This document shows positions 8,407 to 16,552 of a DNA stretch of 64,000 nucleotides, piece after piece. The DNA comes from Algoriphagus lacus. GTDB lineage: Bacteria > Bacteroidota > Bacteroidia > Cytophagales > Cyclobacteriaceae. A program made the translations under genes and the position numbers. Each line of letters starts with the position of its first letter. Position 1 is the first letter of the stretch. The stretch covers positions 1 through 64,000 of the forward strand of contig NZ_QXML01000006.1 in NCBI RefSeq assembly GCF_003583985.1, written 5' to 3'. The notes beneath the pieces were generated by a model, which did not search any database, was not told where the DNA came from, and saw nothing but the letters and a program-made list of their open reading frames with translations.

Positions 8407-9987
8407 ATGAACAAGACATTTTCTCTCCAACTGAGCCCGGAAGAGGCTTATGATCCTGAAGTTTTTCAGCAGACTGTTTTAAAAAAAGCAGGACTTAGTC
8501 CGGAAACTCCTCAAGCTTTTGCCCGACAAACCCGCAGATCAATAGACGCAAGGGGTAGAAAAATAATTGTCAATGTTGAAGCTGAACTTTTTGTAAATGA
8601 AAATCCGGGTTCACTTCTTGACCATTTTCCGGAATATCAGAATGTTAGAAATTCTGAACCCATTCTGATTGTGGGAGCCGGACCGGCAGGGCTGTTTGGG
8701 GCATTGAGAGCCATTGAGTTGGGGGTAAAACCGATTGTCATCGAGCGAGGTAAGGATGTCCGGGCCCGCCGACGTGATCTGGCAGCGATCAACAAAGAGG
8801 GAATCGTCAATCCTGACTCGAATTATTGCTTTGGAGAAGGAGGCGCCGGAACTTATTCGGATGGCAAACTATACACACGCTCCAAAAAACGGGGAGATAT
8901 CCGTAGGATCATGGAGATTTTGGTGGCCCATGGTGCTACGGAAGAAATCCTTGTAGACGCTCATCCCCATATCGGAACCAACAAATTGCCCGTTTTGGTA
9001 GCCAAACTTCGGGAGAGTATTCTTGAATCAGGAGGCGAGATTCATTTCGAAACGAGGGTGGAGGACTTGATTTTGGATGAGAATGAGATCAAAGGAATAA
9101 TCACCAATCATGGAGAAAAAATCAAAGGTTTGGGAGTAATCCTAGCTACAGGCCATTCTGCACGCGATATTTTTCAGTTGTTAGACCGTCGAAAAGTCCT
9201 GATTGAAGCCAAACCTTTTGCCTTGGGAGTTCGGATAGAACACAGCCAAAACCTGATCGACCGGATTCAGTATCACTGCGAAGTGGATCGAGGACCTTAC
9301 TTGCCGGCCTCTGCTTATTCCTTGGTTCAGCAAACCGAATACCGGGGAAAGCAGCGTGGTGTATTCAGCTTTTGCATGTGTCCGGGAGGATTTATCGTCC
9401 CTGCTGCCACGGCTCCGGGAGAATTGGTGGTCAATGGGATGAGCCCTAGCCGAAGGGACAGTAAATTTGCCAATTCCGGTATGGTGGTTTCCGTGGAATT
9501 GGAAGATCTTCCGGAGTACCAAAAATACGGAGCATTAGCGGCCATGCATTTTCAGGCTGAAGTGGAAAAGCGAGCGTGGGAATTTGGTGGCAAAACACAA
9601 GTTGCTCCGGCCCAGCGGATGATGGATTTTGTGAATCGAAAGGTGAGTTCGACCCTGCTGGACACTTCCTATCAGCCAGGTCTTGAATCGGTGGAAATGC
9701 GTGAGGTGCTGCCGGAATTTATTTCCGCAAGAATGGCAATGGCTTTCAAGGCTTTTGGTCAGAAAATGAAAGGTTACCTGACCAATGATGCCCAAATTAT
9801 AGGGGTGGAAAGCCGAACTTCCTCTCCAGTTCGGATTCCTAGGGACAAGGAATCCTTTGAACACCCTCAGATTAAGCGACTGTATCCTTGCGGTGAAGGT
9901 GCCGGATATGCCGGGGGAATCGTGTCAGCAGCGATGGATGGCGAGCGCTGTGCGGAAAAGCTGATTGCCATGTATGTTAACAGGTAG
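8407..9987 (+). CDS. FAD-dependent dehydrogenase of the COG2509 type
   Basis: 526 residues. After an approximately 85-residue N-terminal domain comes the FAD-binding VGAGPAGLFGALRAIELG with glycines at 90-95, then ERGKDVRARR, CFGEGGAGTYSDGKLYTR, a FALGVRIEH segment, CPGGFIVPA, and the C-terminal YPCGEGAGYAGGIVSAAMDG that closes around the flavin. This layout matches the widespread but biochemically undefined FAD-utilizing dehydrogenases of COG2509. No signal peptide, so cytoplasmic. It follows a terminator and is the first gene of its unit. The substrate is unknown and the family is conserved in many anaerobes and Bacteroidota. Confidence 0.82.
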   Translation: MNKTFSLQLSPEEAYDPEVFQQTVLKKAGLSPETPQAFARQTRRSIDARGRKIIVNVEAELFVNENPGSLLDHFPEYQNVRNSEPILIVGAGPAGLFGALRAIELGVKPIVIERGKDVRARRRDLAAINKEGIVNPDSNYCFGEGGAGTYSDGKLYTRSKKRGDIRRIMEILVAHGATEEILVDAHPHIGTNKLPVLVAKLRESILESGGEIHFETRVEDLILDENEIKGIITNHGEKIKGLGVILATGHSARDIFQLLDRRKVLIEAKPFALGVRIEHSQNLIDRIQYHCEVDRGPYLPASAYSLVQQTEYRGKQRGVFSFCMCPGGFIVPAATAPGELVVNGMSPSRRDSKFANSGMVVSVELEDLPEYQKYGALAAMHFQAEVEKRAWEFGGKTQVAPAQRMMDFVNRKVSSTLLDTSYQPGLESVEMREVLPEFISARMAMAFKAFGQKMKGYLTNDAQIIGVESRTSSPVRIPRDKESFEHPQIKRLYPCGEGAGYAGGIVSAAMDGERCAEKLIAMYVNR

Positions 9988-10038
9988 TTTTTAGTTCAAA
10001 GTTCTCTGTTCACCATTGAACCCCGAACATCGAACTAG
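9987..10038. repeat. Inverted 7-bp-period array (GTTC / GAAC)
   Basis: From the last base of the preceding stop codon, steps of seven read GTTTTTA, GTTCAAA, GTTCTCT, GTTCACC. After three bases (ATT) they continue as GAACCCC, GAACATC, GAACTAG. The four-base core is constant, exactly seven apart, and is inverted in the second half, so the whole can fold on itself. It lies between two genes in the same direction. Confidence 0.7.
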
Positions 10039-10105
10039 TAATATAGAACCCGCCAACTGTTGTCAAAATCCACCATTGTACGTCCAAAGACTTTACCTTT
10101 AGCCG

Positions 10106-11464
10106 ATGGAGTTTGCCATAGTCGATATTGAAACCACGGGTGGAGCACCTTCCGGGGGAGGAATCACCGAGATTGCTGTCCTCATTCACGATGGGGAGCA
10201 AATTGTTCGGGAATTTCAGACTTTGATCAATCCCCAACAGGGAATTCCAAGCTACATCACCGGACTTACCGGCATCGACAACAGCATGGTGCGTGATGCA
10301 CCTACTTTCCCCGAGATTGCTGAGGAACTGTGGGATTTGTTGGAAAACCGAATTTTTGTGGCCCATTCAGTCAATTTCGATTTTGGGTTTATCCGGGAAG
10401 CTTTTTTGAGAACTGGAAGGGAACTTAATGCACAAAAACTTTGCACTGTACGCCTATCACGAAAGGTTTTTCCAGGGCTGGGTTCCTACAGTTTGGGTAG
10501 GCTTTGTGAAAGCCAAAAAATCCCGATTCTGGCTAGACACCGAGCTATGGGCGATGCCCGGGCCACCGCCTTGCTTTTTGACCGGATGATCAAGGAAAGG
10601 CAGGATGTGATTCTAGGCTCGTTGAAGAAGAACTCCGGGGAGGCATTTCTTCCGCCTAATTTTCCTTTGTCAAAGTTTCGGCAGATTCCCGAATCCTGTG
10701 GGGTGTACTACATGCTTAACAGCAAAGGAAAAGTGATCTACGTGGGCAAAGCCCTGAATATTCGGGAGCGGTTCAAGGGGCATTTTTCCGGTCAGGTTTT
10801 GCCACAACTGAAACAGCACCTGAAAGCTGAAGTAGTGGATCTTCAGTGGCAGTTGACCGGTTCGGAGTTGATGGCTTTGCTGCTCGAGACCTTGGAAATC
10901 AAGCGACTGTGGCCACCTTATAACTCAGCCTTGAAAATGCCCAAGACGCTTTGGGGCTTGTTTCACTACCAGGATGGCTCGGGTTATCATCGGTTTCAGA
11001 TTGCCAAAGTAACCAAAAACCTGAGGCCTTTGGAGACCTTCTTTTCGTCCGAAGAAGCCAATCAATTTTTGAAACAGGGAATTGAGACCTATCAGCTTTG
11101 TCAGAAGCTCAGCGGCCTTAGAAAGGTTATCTGCGAGGTAGTTCAGGACCAAAGCTGTCTTGGAGCATGCAAATCAGCAGAGCTTCCAGTTGATTACAAT
11201 GAGCGAGTGGAAGAATTCGTCCGCGTGATTCGGGAATCAAAAAAGGATTTGATGCTGGCTTTACCCGGTAGGGAAACGGAGGAAAAGGCATATTGCTATT
11301 TTGAGGCAGGGATGTTCAGTCGCTATGCTTTTTTGAAAGAGGAAGAATGGCCAGAGCCGGAAAAGCTGGAACCAGTGATTAAAGTTCCGGAGACTTTTTA
11401 CCTGTTAAGGCAATTTATCCATCAGCTGGAAGCCAATCAAATCCGGGTTTTTTCTGTCAGCTGA
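10106..11464 (+). CDS. DnaQ-like exonuclease fused to a UvrC-type GIY-YIG domain
   Basis: 452 residues in two catalytic parts. Residues 1-165 form a DEDDh exonuclease like the DNA polymerase III epsilon subunit: Asp7 and Glu9 in VDIETTG, VAHSVNFDFGFI, and RHRAMGDARAT with the final His and Asp. Residues about 195-275 form a GIY-YIG nuclease as in UvrC/Cho: GVYYML, VIYVGKA, the Arg of NIRERF, and the metal-binding Glu in LETLEIKRLWPPYN. The last 170 residues resemble no domain I can name. Such fusions are known in several phyla and are thought to act in DNA repair or processing. Helix-hairpin-helix and RNase-H-like UvrC parts are absent. Confidence 0.85.
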   Translation: MEFAIVDIETTGGAPSGGGITEIAVLIHDGEQIVREFQTLINPQQGIPSYITGLTGIDNSMVRDAPTFPEIAEELWDLLENRIFVAHSVNFDFGFIREAFLRTGRELNAQKLCTVRLSRKVFPGLGSYSLGRLCESQKIPILARHRAMGDARATALLFDRMIKERQDVILGSLKKNSGEAFLPPNFPLSKFRQIPESCGVYYMLNSKGKVIYVGKALNIRERFKGHFSGQVLPQLKQHLKAEVVDLQWQLTGSELMALLLETLEIKRLWPPYNSALKMPKTLWGLFHYQDGSGYHRFQIAKVTKNLRPLETFFSSEEANQFLKQGIETYQLCQKLSGLRKVICEVVQDQSCLGACKSAELPVDYNERVEEFVRVIRESKKDLMLALPGRETEEKAYCYFEAGMFSRYAFLKEEEWPEPEKLEPVIKVPETFYLLRQFIHQLEANQIRVFSVS

Positions 11465-11531
11465 AAAATCGGGATTTTTGGTTCTCTGGATATCCATCTT
11501 TTCTAAAATGGCTAATTTTCCTTCAAGTGCT

Positions 11532-11559
11532 GTGGTCTGTCGACCGTCGACCGTTGACT
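11532..11559. repeat. 7-bp-period palindromic array (GTCGACC)
   Basis: Steps of seven read GTGGTCT, GTCGACC, GTCGACC, GTTGACT. The core GTCGAC is its own reverse complement. It lies between two convergent genes (stops at 11464 and 11569) and has the same period as the other arrays. Confidence 0.6.
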
Positions 11560-11568
11560 AAGAATTAA

Positions 11569-12108
11569 TCACTTTTTCCACTCTCCCTCAAGCACACTGT
11601 AATATATCGTATCTCGCCTTCTACCTTTCGTCATCAGGGTATGACTTCTCAAAACACCTTCCTCCACGGCTCCAAATTTCAACAATGCCTTGCGTGCAGG
11701 CAGGTTAAGGACATCTGTTTTGATCTCCACCCGCTTGAGTTTTAACTCTGAAAAGCAATAATCCAGCATCAGTTTTTTCATCTGTTGGTTGATGCCTGTT
11801 CCTTGAAAGTCCTTACCTAGCCAAGTCCAGCCGATTTCCAGGCGCTGATCTCTGGGGGAAAAACTCCCAAAGGCCGTCGCCCCGGCCAAGGTTCTTTTTT
11901 CCTTGTCAAAAACTGCAAACTGCAATCGTTCTCCTGCAAAATGTGGGGCGGCCCAAAGCTCAAACTCCTCAGGAATACTCAGGTCATGGGTGAAATAGAT
12001 CCACATGGAGGGATCCGAAGACAATGTTTGCAACAAAGGAAAGTCCTGCCGAGTCATAGGTCTCAGCAGGACTTTTTCATTTTCAAGAATCAGATTCCGA
12101 TCGACCAT
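11569..12108 (-). CDS. GNAT-family N-acetyltransferase
   Basis: 179 residues from the ATG at 12108; a longer frame to 12183 exists but lies inside the preceding gene. The fold is that of RimJ/RimL-like acetyltransferases: LLRPMTRQDFPLL, a central LEIGWTWLGKDFQGTGINQQMKKLM with the acetyl-CoA loop, and LKRVEIKTDVLNLPARKALLKFGA near the end. The start codon overlaps the stop of the aminotransferase gene by one base (TGATG), so translation is coupled. It could acetylate an amine, an amino acid or a protein N-terminus. The substrate is unknown. Lacking a signal peptide, it is cytoplasmic, unlike its Tat-exported neighbour. Confidence 0.85.
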   Translation of the reverse strand: MVDRNLILENEKVLLRPMTRQDFPLLQTLSSDPSMWIYFTHDLSIPEEFELWAAPHFAGERLQFAVFDKEKRTLAGATAFGSFSPRDQRLEIGWTWLGKDFQGTGINQQMKKLMLDYCFSELKLKRVEIKTDVLNLPARKALLKFGAVEEGVLRSHTLMTKGRRRDTIYYSVLEGEWKK

Positions 12109-13232
12109 CAGCCCAGGACTTCCTTGATGGCCTGATTGAATAGCGCAACTTCCTCCAAGGTTCCGGTCGAAATTCTGCACCAATCATTCAAAGGAGGGAA
12201 AGGCCGGCCGATGATAATCCCTTTTTGAGCCATAGTTTTGCCAAGTTCGGTAATGTCTCTTCCCGCTTGGAAAAAGACAAAGTTGGCGTGGGACTCCAAA
12301 TAGGGCAACTTCAGTTCATTCAGGGTGTCAATAATCATAGCCTTAGCTTCCTTATTTTTCTGAAGCGAAAAGCGGTAGAAATCTTTGTCAGCCAAAGCTG
12401 CCTTTCCGGCCTCAATAGCCATGATATTGGTATTGGCGACCACCCGGTCAGACAGTTTTTTTGCCAATTCGGGTTTGGCTACCAAATATCCCATTCGTAT
12501 TCCGGCCAGACCGTACACTTTTGAAAGCGTTCGTGAGACGACTACGTCATGCCCTTTTTTTACCAGTTCGACCATGGAAGGGTAGTTGGGTTCGGTGATG
12601 TAATCGTAATAAGCCTCATCGCTAAACACGACGGTTCGCTTGCTTACCGTTTCGCAGAAGTCCATGACCCGATCCGCAGGAAGCAGCTTCCCTGTTGGGT
12701 TATTCGGATTGCAAAGGAACACGAGCCGTGTTTCGTGAGTTACGCGTTTCTCAATTTCATCCAGGTCAAAATCCAGGTCTTTGGTCAATGGAACCCAGTT
12801 GATCTCCGTTCCCCAGAGTTCGGCATATTCCATCATGGAAAGAAAGGTTGGCGCGCAGGTGATGATTTCTCCTCCTTTTCCGAAGGTAATCCCAGCTACT
12901 TTCAGTCCTTCCGTAGAGCCTGCCACCAATACGATATGATCCTCGGTCACGCCTTCTTTTTCGGCAATCATTTTGACCAAAGAGGCATTGGAACCCCAAG
13001 GATATCGGCACCCGATGTCGAAGGCTGCAGTCATGGCCTTTCTCATGGATTCGGATGGACCATAAGGATTTTCATTGGATCCCAGACGGATCGGACCGGC
13101 CATGGGTCGTGGATTGTATTTTCTGATTTCTTCAGCGCTAAGCGAAGGCACAATCCCTGCACCTCCCAATAGGGCCAAACCACTTCCCAGGGAGGTAGTT
13201 TTTAGCCAGTCTCTTCTTGATAGTCCCTTCAT
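12108..13232 (-). CDS. HisC-like PLP aminotransferase with a Tat signal
   Basis: 374 residues. The N-terminus MKGLSRRDWLKTTSLG carries the twin-arginine motif SRRDWLK followed by a hydrophobic stretch ending near SLSA, residue 32, so the protein is probably exported folded. The rest is a class I/II aminotransferase closest to histidinol-phosphate aminotransferase: SNENPYGPS, CNPNNPTGK, SDEAYYDY with Asp205 and Tyr208, and the Schiff-base Lys238 in SRTLSKVYGLAG. Export with a bound cofactor is what Tat is for. It cannot be the biosynthetic HisC, which is encoded at 49062-50114. The substrate is unknown. Confidence 0.87.
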   Translation of the reverse strand: MKGLSRRDWLKTTSLGSGLALLGGAGIVPSLSAEEIRKYNPRPMAGPIRLGSNENPYGPSESMRKAMTAAFDIGCRYPWGSNASLVKMIAEKEGVTEDHIVLVAGSTEGLKVAGITFGKGGEIITCAPTFLSMMEYAELWGTEINWVPLTKDLDFDLDEIEKRVTHETRLVFLCNPNNPTGKLLPADRVMDFCETVSKRTVVFSDEAYYDYITEPNYPSMVELVKKGHDVVVSRTLSKVYGLAGIRMGYLVAKPELAKKLSDRVVANTNIMAIEAGKAALADKDFYRFSLQKNKEAKAMIIDTLNELKLPYLESHANFVFFQAGRDITELGKTMAQKGIIIGRPFPPLNDWCRISTGTLEEVALFNQAIKEVLG

Positions 13233-13430
13233 TGGATTTCTGTTTTGATTGTTAAAATACTAAGGTTTTGCCAAGTGTGTTAGAAAAATTGCATTTTTGA
13301 CAACAGTTTATTTAAAAGAATATTTATATACAAAATATGACAATAAAAATTTTTTATTCTGAAAATTGATTTTTTACAGAATATATTTTTAAATTATTCC
13401 AAGTGCAATTTACCCTAAACCCAAGATTCT

Positions 13431-14222
13431 ATGAAAAAGCTTTTAATGCTCTTGATTTGTGGGTTGTTATGGGCAGGCGTTCTTAATGCCCAGCAAACTC
13501 AGTACATGGTATTCGAGTTCATCAAGGTGGAAAAAGACCATCTTTTTGATTACATCGAGTTTAAAGACCTCATGGAAAAAGTCTATCGTCAGGCCTTAAA
13601 TGATAAGATTATTAACGGTTGGGATATTTGGAGACTGCAAAACGGTGCAGATCAGGGGAATTTCCAGTATGTTATGGTTACTTATTTCAATGATCCGGTT
13701 AAAATGATGAATGGAATGGAGGACGAGACGATGATAGAGTATACAAAAATCGCCTATCCTCATCTTTCAGATTCACAGGTAAGAACTTTATTTCAGCAAG
13801 CCTTGGCCTTAAAAGATGCTCCCATGAGACTATACATGAGACAATTGGCTTCGACAAACGATAATTTTCAATTCAGGCCAGGCGTTTTGGCGTCGTTTGA
13901 TTTGATGAAGGCAGTGGAAGGGAAATTCGGTGATTACGAAAAGGCGGAAATCGAAGTCTTTATGCCTATCCACCAAAACCGAATCAACCAAGGGATGATG
14001 GGCCATTGGAGTTTTTTGAGAGCAGCTTTGCCTCAGGGATCAGAAGCGAAATCCACGCACTTGACTGTAAACCTTTTTAAGGATTACATGCAGTTTTTCA
14101 ATGCTCAGGCTTATGAGGACATGAATCAGACGGCAGAACAACGCGAAGCAGTTAACGCCGGATTGAATTCAAGAGACCAAAAATGGGTATATTTGGCAAC
14201 CTTAGAAAACGTAGTTAGATAG
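13431..14222 (+). CDS. Exported protein of two related domains, function unknown
   Basis: 263 residues with a signal peptide (MKKLLMLLICGLLWAGVLNA, cleavage about 20/21). Two halves look alike. In the first, MVFEFIKVEKD is followed by an acidic helix, then IINGWDIWRLQNG and VTYFNDPVKMM. In the second, ASFDLMKAVEG is followed by a helix, then INQGMMGHWSFLRA and TVNLFKDYMQFF. The pattern strand-helix-strand with Gly-x-x-x-W/Trp and a second strand-helix recalls dimeric alpha/beta-barrel (ferredoxin-like) domains. No catalytic residues are evident. It stands alone with a strong terminator behind it. The function is unknown and the fold is only an inference. Confidence 0.7.
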   Translation: MKKLLMLLICGLLWAGVLNAQQTQYMVFEFIKVEKDHLFDYIEFKDLMEKVYRQALNDKIINGWDIWRLQNGADQGNFQYVMVTYFNDPVKMMNGMEDETMIEYTKIAYPHLSDSQVRTLFQQALALKDAPMRLYMRQLASTNDNFQFRPGVLASFDLMKAVEGKFGDYEKAEIEVFMPIHQNRINQGMMGHWSFLRAALPQGSEAKSTHLTVNLFKDYMQFFNAQAYEDMNQTAEQREAVNAGLNSRDQKWVYLATLENVVR

Positions 14223-14245
14223 TAGTCCGGTTTGACTATTACGTA

Positions 14246-14275
14246 GAGAGGCTCTCGAAAGAGGCCTCTTTTTTT
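14246..14275 (+). terminator. Intrinsic terminator after the two-domain exported protein
   Basis: AGAGGC (14247-14252) pairs with GCCTCT (14264-14269), with an inner CTC-GAAA-GAG stem, followed by a run of eight T. Confidence 0.8.
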
Positions 14276-14342
14276 ATTTCCGGATAGGTGCTTTTTGAAA
14301 AAGCGACAGGGAATCGGATGCTAAGTTGAGATTGGATTCAAA

Positions 14343-15512
14343 TCAGGAACGGAAAAATCGATACATCAACAATCCGGAAATCGGTCCAAGCACCAACAAT
14401 CCCAAGTATAAGCTTGGTGCAAGCATTCCGGATAAATAGTTGGCTAGCTGGATACTCAGGATCGTCAGGCCAAAACCGATACAATTGACCAAAGTCAATG
14501 CAGTGCCCCGATGCTCAGGAAGAATACTTTGAGCTACCAAGGTGGAAAACTGGGGCGAATCTGCCACTACCAAGATTCCCCAAACCATCAAAAATGCAAA
14601 CAATGCCCAAGCCGGCATCTCAGGCGAGATAAGCAAAACCAAACAACAGATTCCTGAACCAAACAAACTCACCAAGGCTACTTTTTCGCTTCCTTTTTTC
14701 AATGAAATCAAGCCTCCCAGTGCACAGGAAACGGCTCCGGCTGAAATAATCAGAAATGTCCATAGTGAATTTGTTGAATCAATAGCCGATTCATTTTTCA
14801 GACTTTGGATTAAAAAAGGCAAAAATGCCCAAAATGTGTAGAGCTCCCACATGTGCCCGAAATATCCGGCAGCAGCTCCTTTTAAGGGATTATTTCGGGC
14901 CAAAGCAGGAATGATTCCTGGATCGAATTTGGGACTGGCCTTGCGAAATGGACCGTCCGGCACTCCAAATCCGATTAGCATTCCTCCCAGGATGGCAAAG
15001 GCCGAAGTGCTCCAGAAGATCAGTTTCCAGGAAATACTGATTTCAAGTGCTTTCAAAAGAAAGGGTGAGGCTGTGCCAAGTACCAAGGCACCTACCAGAA
15101 AACCCAAAGCAGAGCCCAGGCCTTTTTCGAAATAATCGGAGGCAATTTTCATCCCGACGGGATAGATTCCTGCTAAAAAAAATCCAACAAGAAATCTCAG
15201 GATCAGGATGGTTGAGAGGGAAGTAGGCAGGATTGTAATTGAAAAATTGCATACGGAAGCCAGGACAGCGCTTACAAAAAACACCCGGGATGGAGAAAAG
15301 CGGTCTGGAATCGATAAAAATGCAAAAAACAAAGTCCCAGTGATGAAGCCTAACTGAACCGCTGAGGTGATGATCGACACCAAGCCCGTTTGGCCCAAAA
15401 GTGCTTCCAAAGCGGGAGCTGCTGCATTGCCTGCAAACCAAAGCGAAGTGCCCAGAAATTGAGCAATGACGATCAAAATCAGGGCACTTCGTGAGGGAAT
15501 TGTTTTTGGCAT
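14343..15512 (-). CDS. Major facilitator superfamily transporter
   Basis: 389 residues with twelve predicted membrane helices arranged as two sets of six. The N-terminal half carries LGFITGTLFFAFLSIPDRFSPSRVF, the modified MFS A-motif between helices 2 and 3. Its start ATG overlaps the stop of the aldo/keto reductase gene by one base, so the two are co-translated as the last genes of a packed run beginning at 20349. Direction and substrate cannot be read from sequence. The neighbours (reductase, carrier, hydrolase, monooxygenase) suggest a small organic compound. Confidence 0.85.
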   Translation of the reverse strand: MPKTIPSRSALILIVIAQFLGTSLWFAGNAAAPALEALLGQTGLVSIITSAVQLGFITGTLFFAFLSIPDRFSPSRVFFVSAVLASVCNFSITILPTSLSTILILRFLVGFFLAGIYPVGMKIASDYFEKGLGSALGFLVGALVLGTASPFLLKALEISISWKLIFWSTSAFAILGGMLIGFGVPDGPFRKASPKFDPGIIPALARNNPLKGAAAGYFGHMWELYTFWAFLPFLIQSLKNESAIDSTNSLWTFLIISAGAVSCALGGLISLKKGSEKVALVSLFGSGICCLVLLISPEMPAWALFAFLMVWGILVVADSPQFSTLVAQSILPEHRGTALTLVNCIGFGLTILSIQLANYLSGMLAPSLYLGLLVLGPISGLLMYRFFRS

Positions 15513-16531
15513 CAGGCCCTCAGAATAGTTTTTATCTGGGTGATCTCCTCCGAACTGAAGGCAGAGTTCTTTACAGAAGCCACATTGTCATCCAATTGTT
15601 CTGGTCTGGAAACCCCAATCAGTACAGAGGTGATTCTTGGATCTTTCAGGAGCCAGGCAATGGCCATCTGAGCTAATGTCTGACCGCGTTTCAAGGCAAT
15701 TTCATTCAATTTCCCGATCATTTCGAGTTTCTCCGGCGCTAGTTGCTCGGGCTTAAGGTAGCGTCCGTCTTTTGCAGCACGGGAATCAGCAGGGATTCCT
15801 TTCAGGTATTTGTCAGTGAGCATTCCCTGCTCGAGGGGAGAAAATGCGATACTTCCAATTCCTTTTTCACCCAGCACGTCCATGAGTCCATTTTCCACCC
15901 AACGGTCGATCATGCTGTATCGAGGCTGATGGATGAGGAGAGGAGTTCCTAAAGATTTCAGGATTTCATAGGCTCTGGCTGTATCCTCGGCGCTGTATTG
16001 GGAGATTCCAACGTAGAGGGTTTTTCCTTGACGGACCAATTGATCTAAAGCGCCCATCGTTTCTTCCAGAGGGGTATTGGGATCAGGTCGGTGGTGGTAG
16101 AAAATGTCCACATAATCCAAACCCATTCGCTTAAGGCTTTGGTCGCAGCTGGCGATCAGGTATTTTCTGGAGCCAAAATTTCCATAAGGTCCCGGCCACA
16201 TATCCCAGCCAGCCTTGGAAGAGATCAGCAATTCATCCCGATAAGGAAGAAAATCTTTGTTCAGGATTCTCCCGAAGTTTTCTTCTGCTGAACCAAAAGG
16301 AGGCCCATAGTTATTAGCCAGGTCAAAATGACAAATGCCCAAATCAAAAGCCCTCCTGAGGATTTTTCTTCCCAAAGTCAGGTCAGCATTATGGCCGAAG
16401 TTGTGCCAAAGGCCAAGGCTGATTTCGGGAAGTTGAAGTCCGTTTTTTCCGCAGTACCGGTACTTCATCCGATCGTATCGATCGGCTGCCGGAACATAAG
16501 GGAGTAGGGGATTGTGATCGTTGATATGCAT
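15512..16531 (-). CDS. gpr: Aldo/keto reductase, L-glyceraldehyde-3-phosphate reductase type (YghZ/Gpr)
   Basis: 339 residues with strong similarity along the whole length to E. coli YghZ: MKYRYCGKNGLQLPEISLG, LWHNFGHNADLTLGR, FDLANNYGPPFGSAEENFGR with the catalytic Asp and Tyr, LISSKAGWDMWPGPYGNFGS with Lys, DIFYHHRPD with His, and SVLIGVSRPEQLDDNV in the NADPH site. YghZ reduces L-glyceraldehyde 3-phosphate and methylglyoxal with NADPH. Family members also occur in osmotic and detoxification roles, so the physiological substrate here is open. It is coupled to the following MFS gene and lies 21 bases after the YfcC-like carrier gene. Confidence 0.88.
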   Translation of the reverse strand: MHINDHNPLLPYVPAADRYDRMKYRYCGKNGLQLPEISLGLWHNFGHNADLTLGRKILRRAFDLGICHFDLANNYGPPFGSAEENFGRILNKDFLPYRDELLISSKAGWDMWPGPYGNFGSRKYLIASCDQSLKRMGLDYVDIFYHHRPDPNTPLEETMGALDQLVRQGKTLYVGISQYSAEDTARAYEILKSLGTPLLIHQPRYSMIDRWVENGLMDVLGEKGIGSIAFSPLEQGMLTDKYLKGIPADSRAAKDGRYLKPEQLAPEKLEMIGKLNEIALKRGQTLAQMAIAWLLKDPRITSVLIGVSRPEQLDDNVASVKNSAFSSEEITQIKTILRA

Positions 16532-16552
16532 AGTTAGGAAGGTTGAGATTTT

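Noticed and set aside
12549..13172. 207-codon open frame on the plus strand
   Set aside because: Antisense to the Tat-exported aminotransferase gene, whose active-site motifs prove the real frame.
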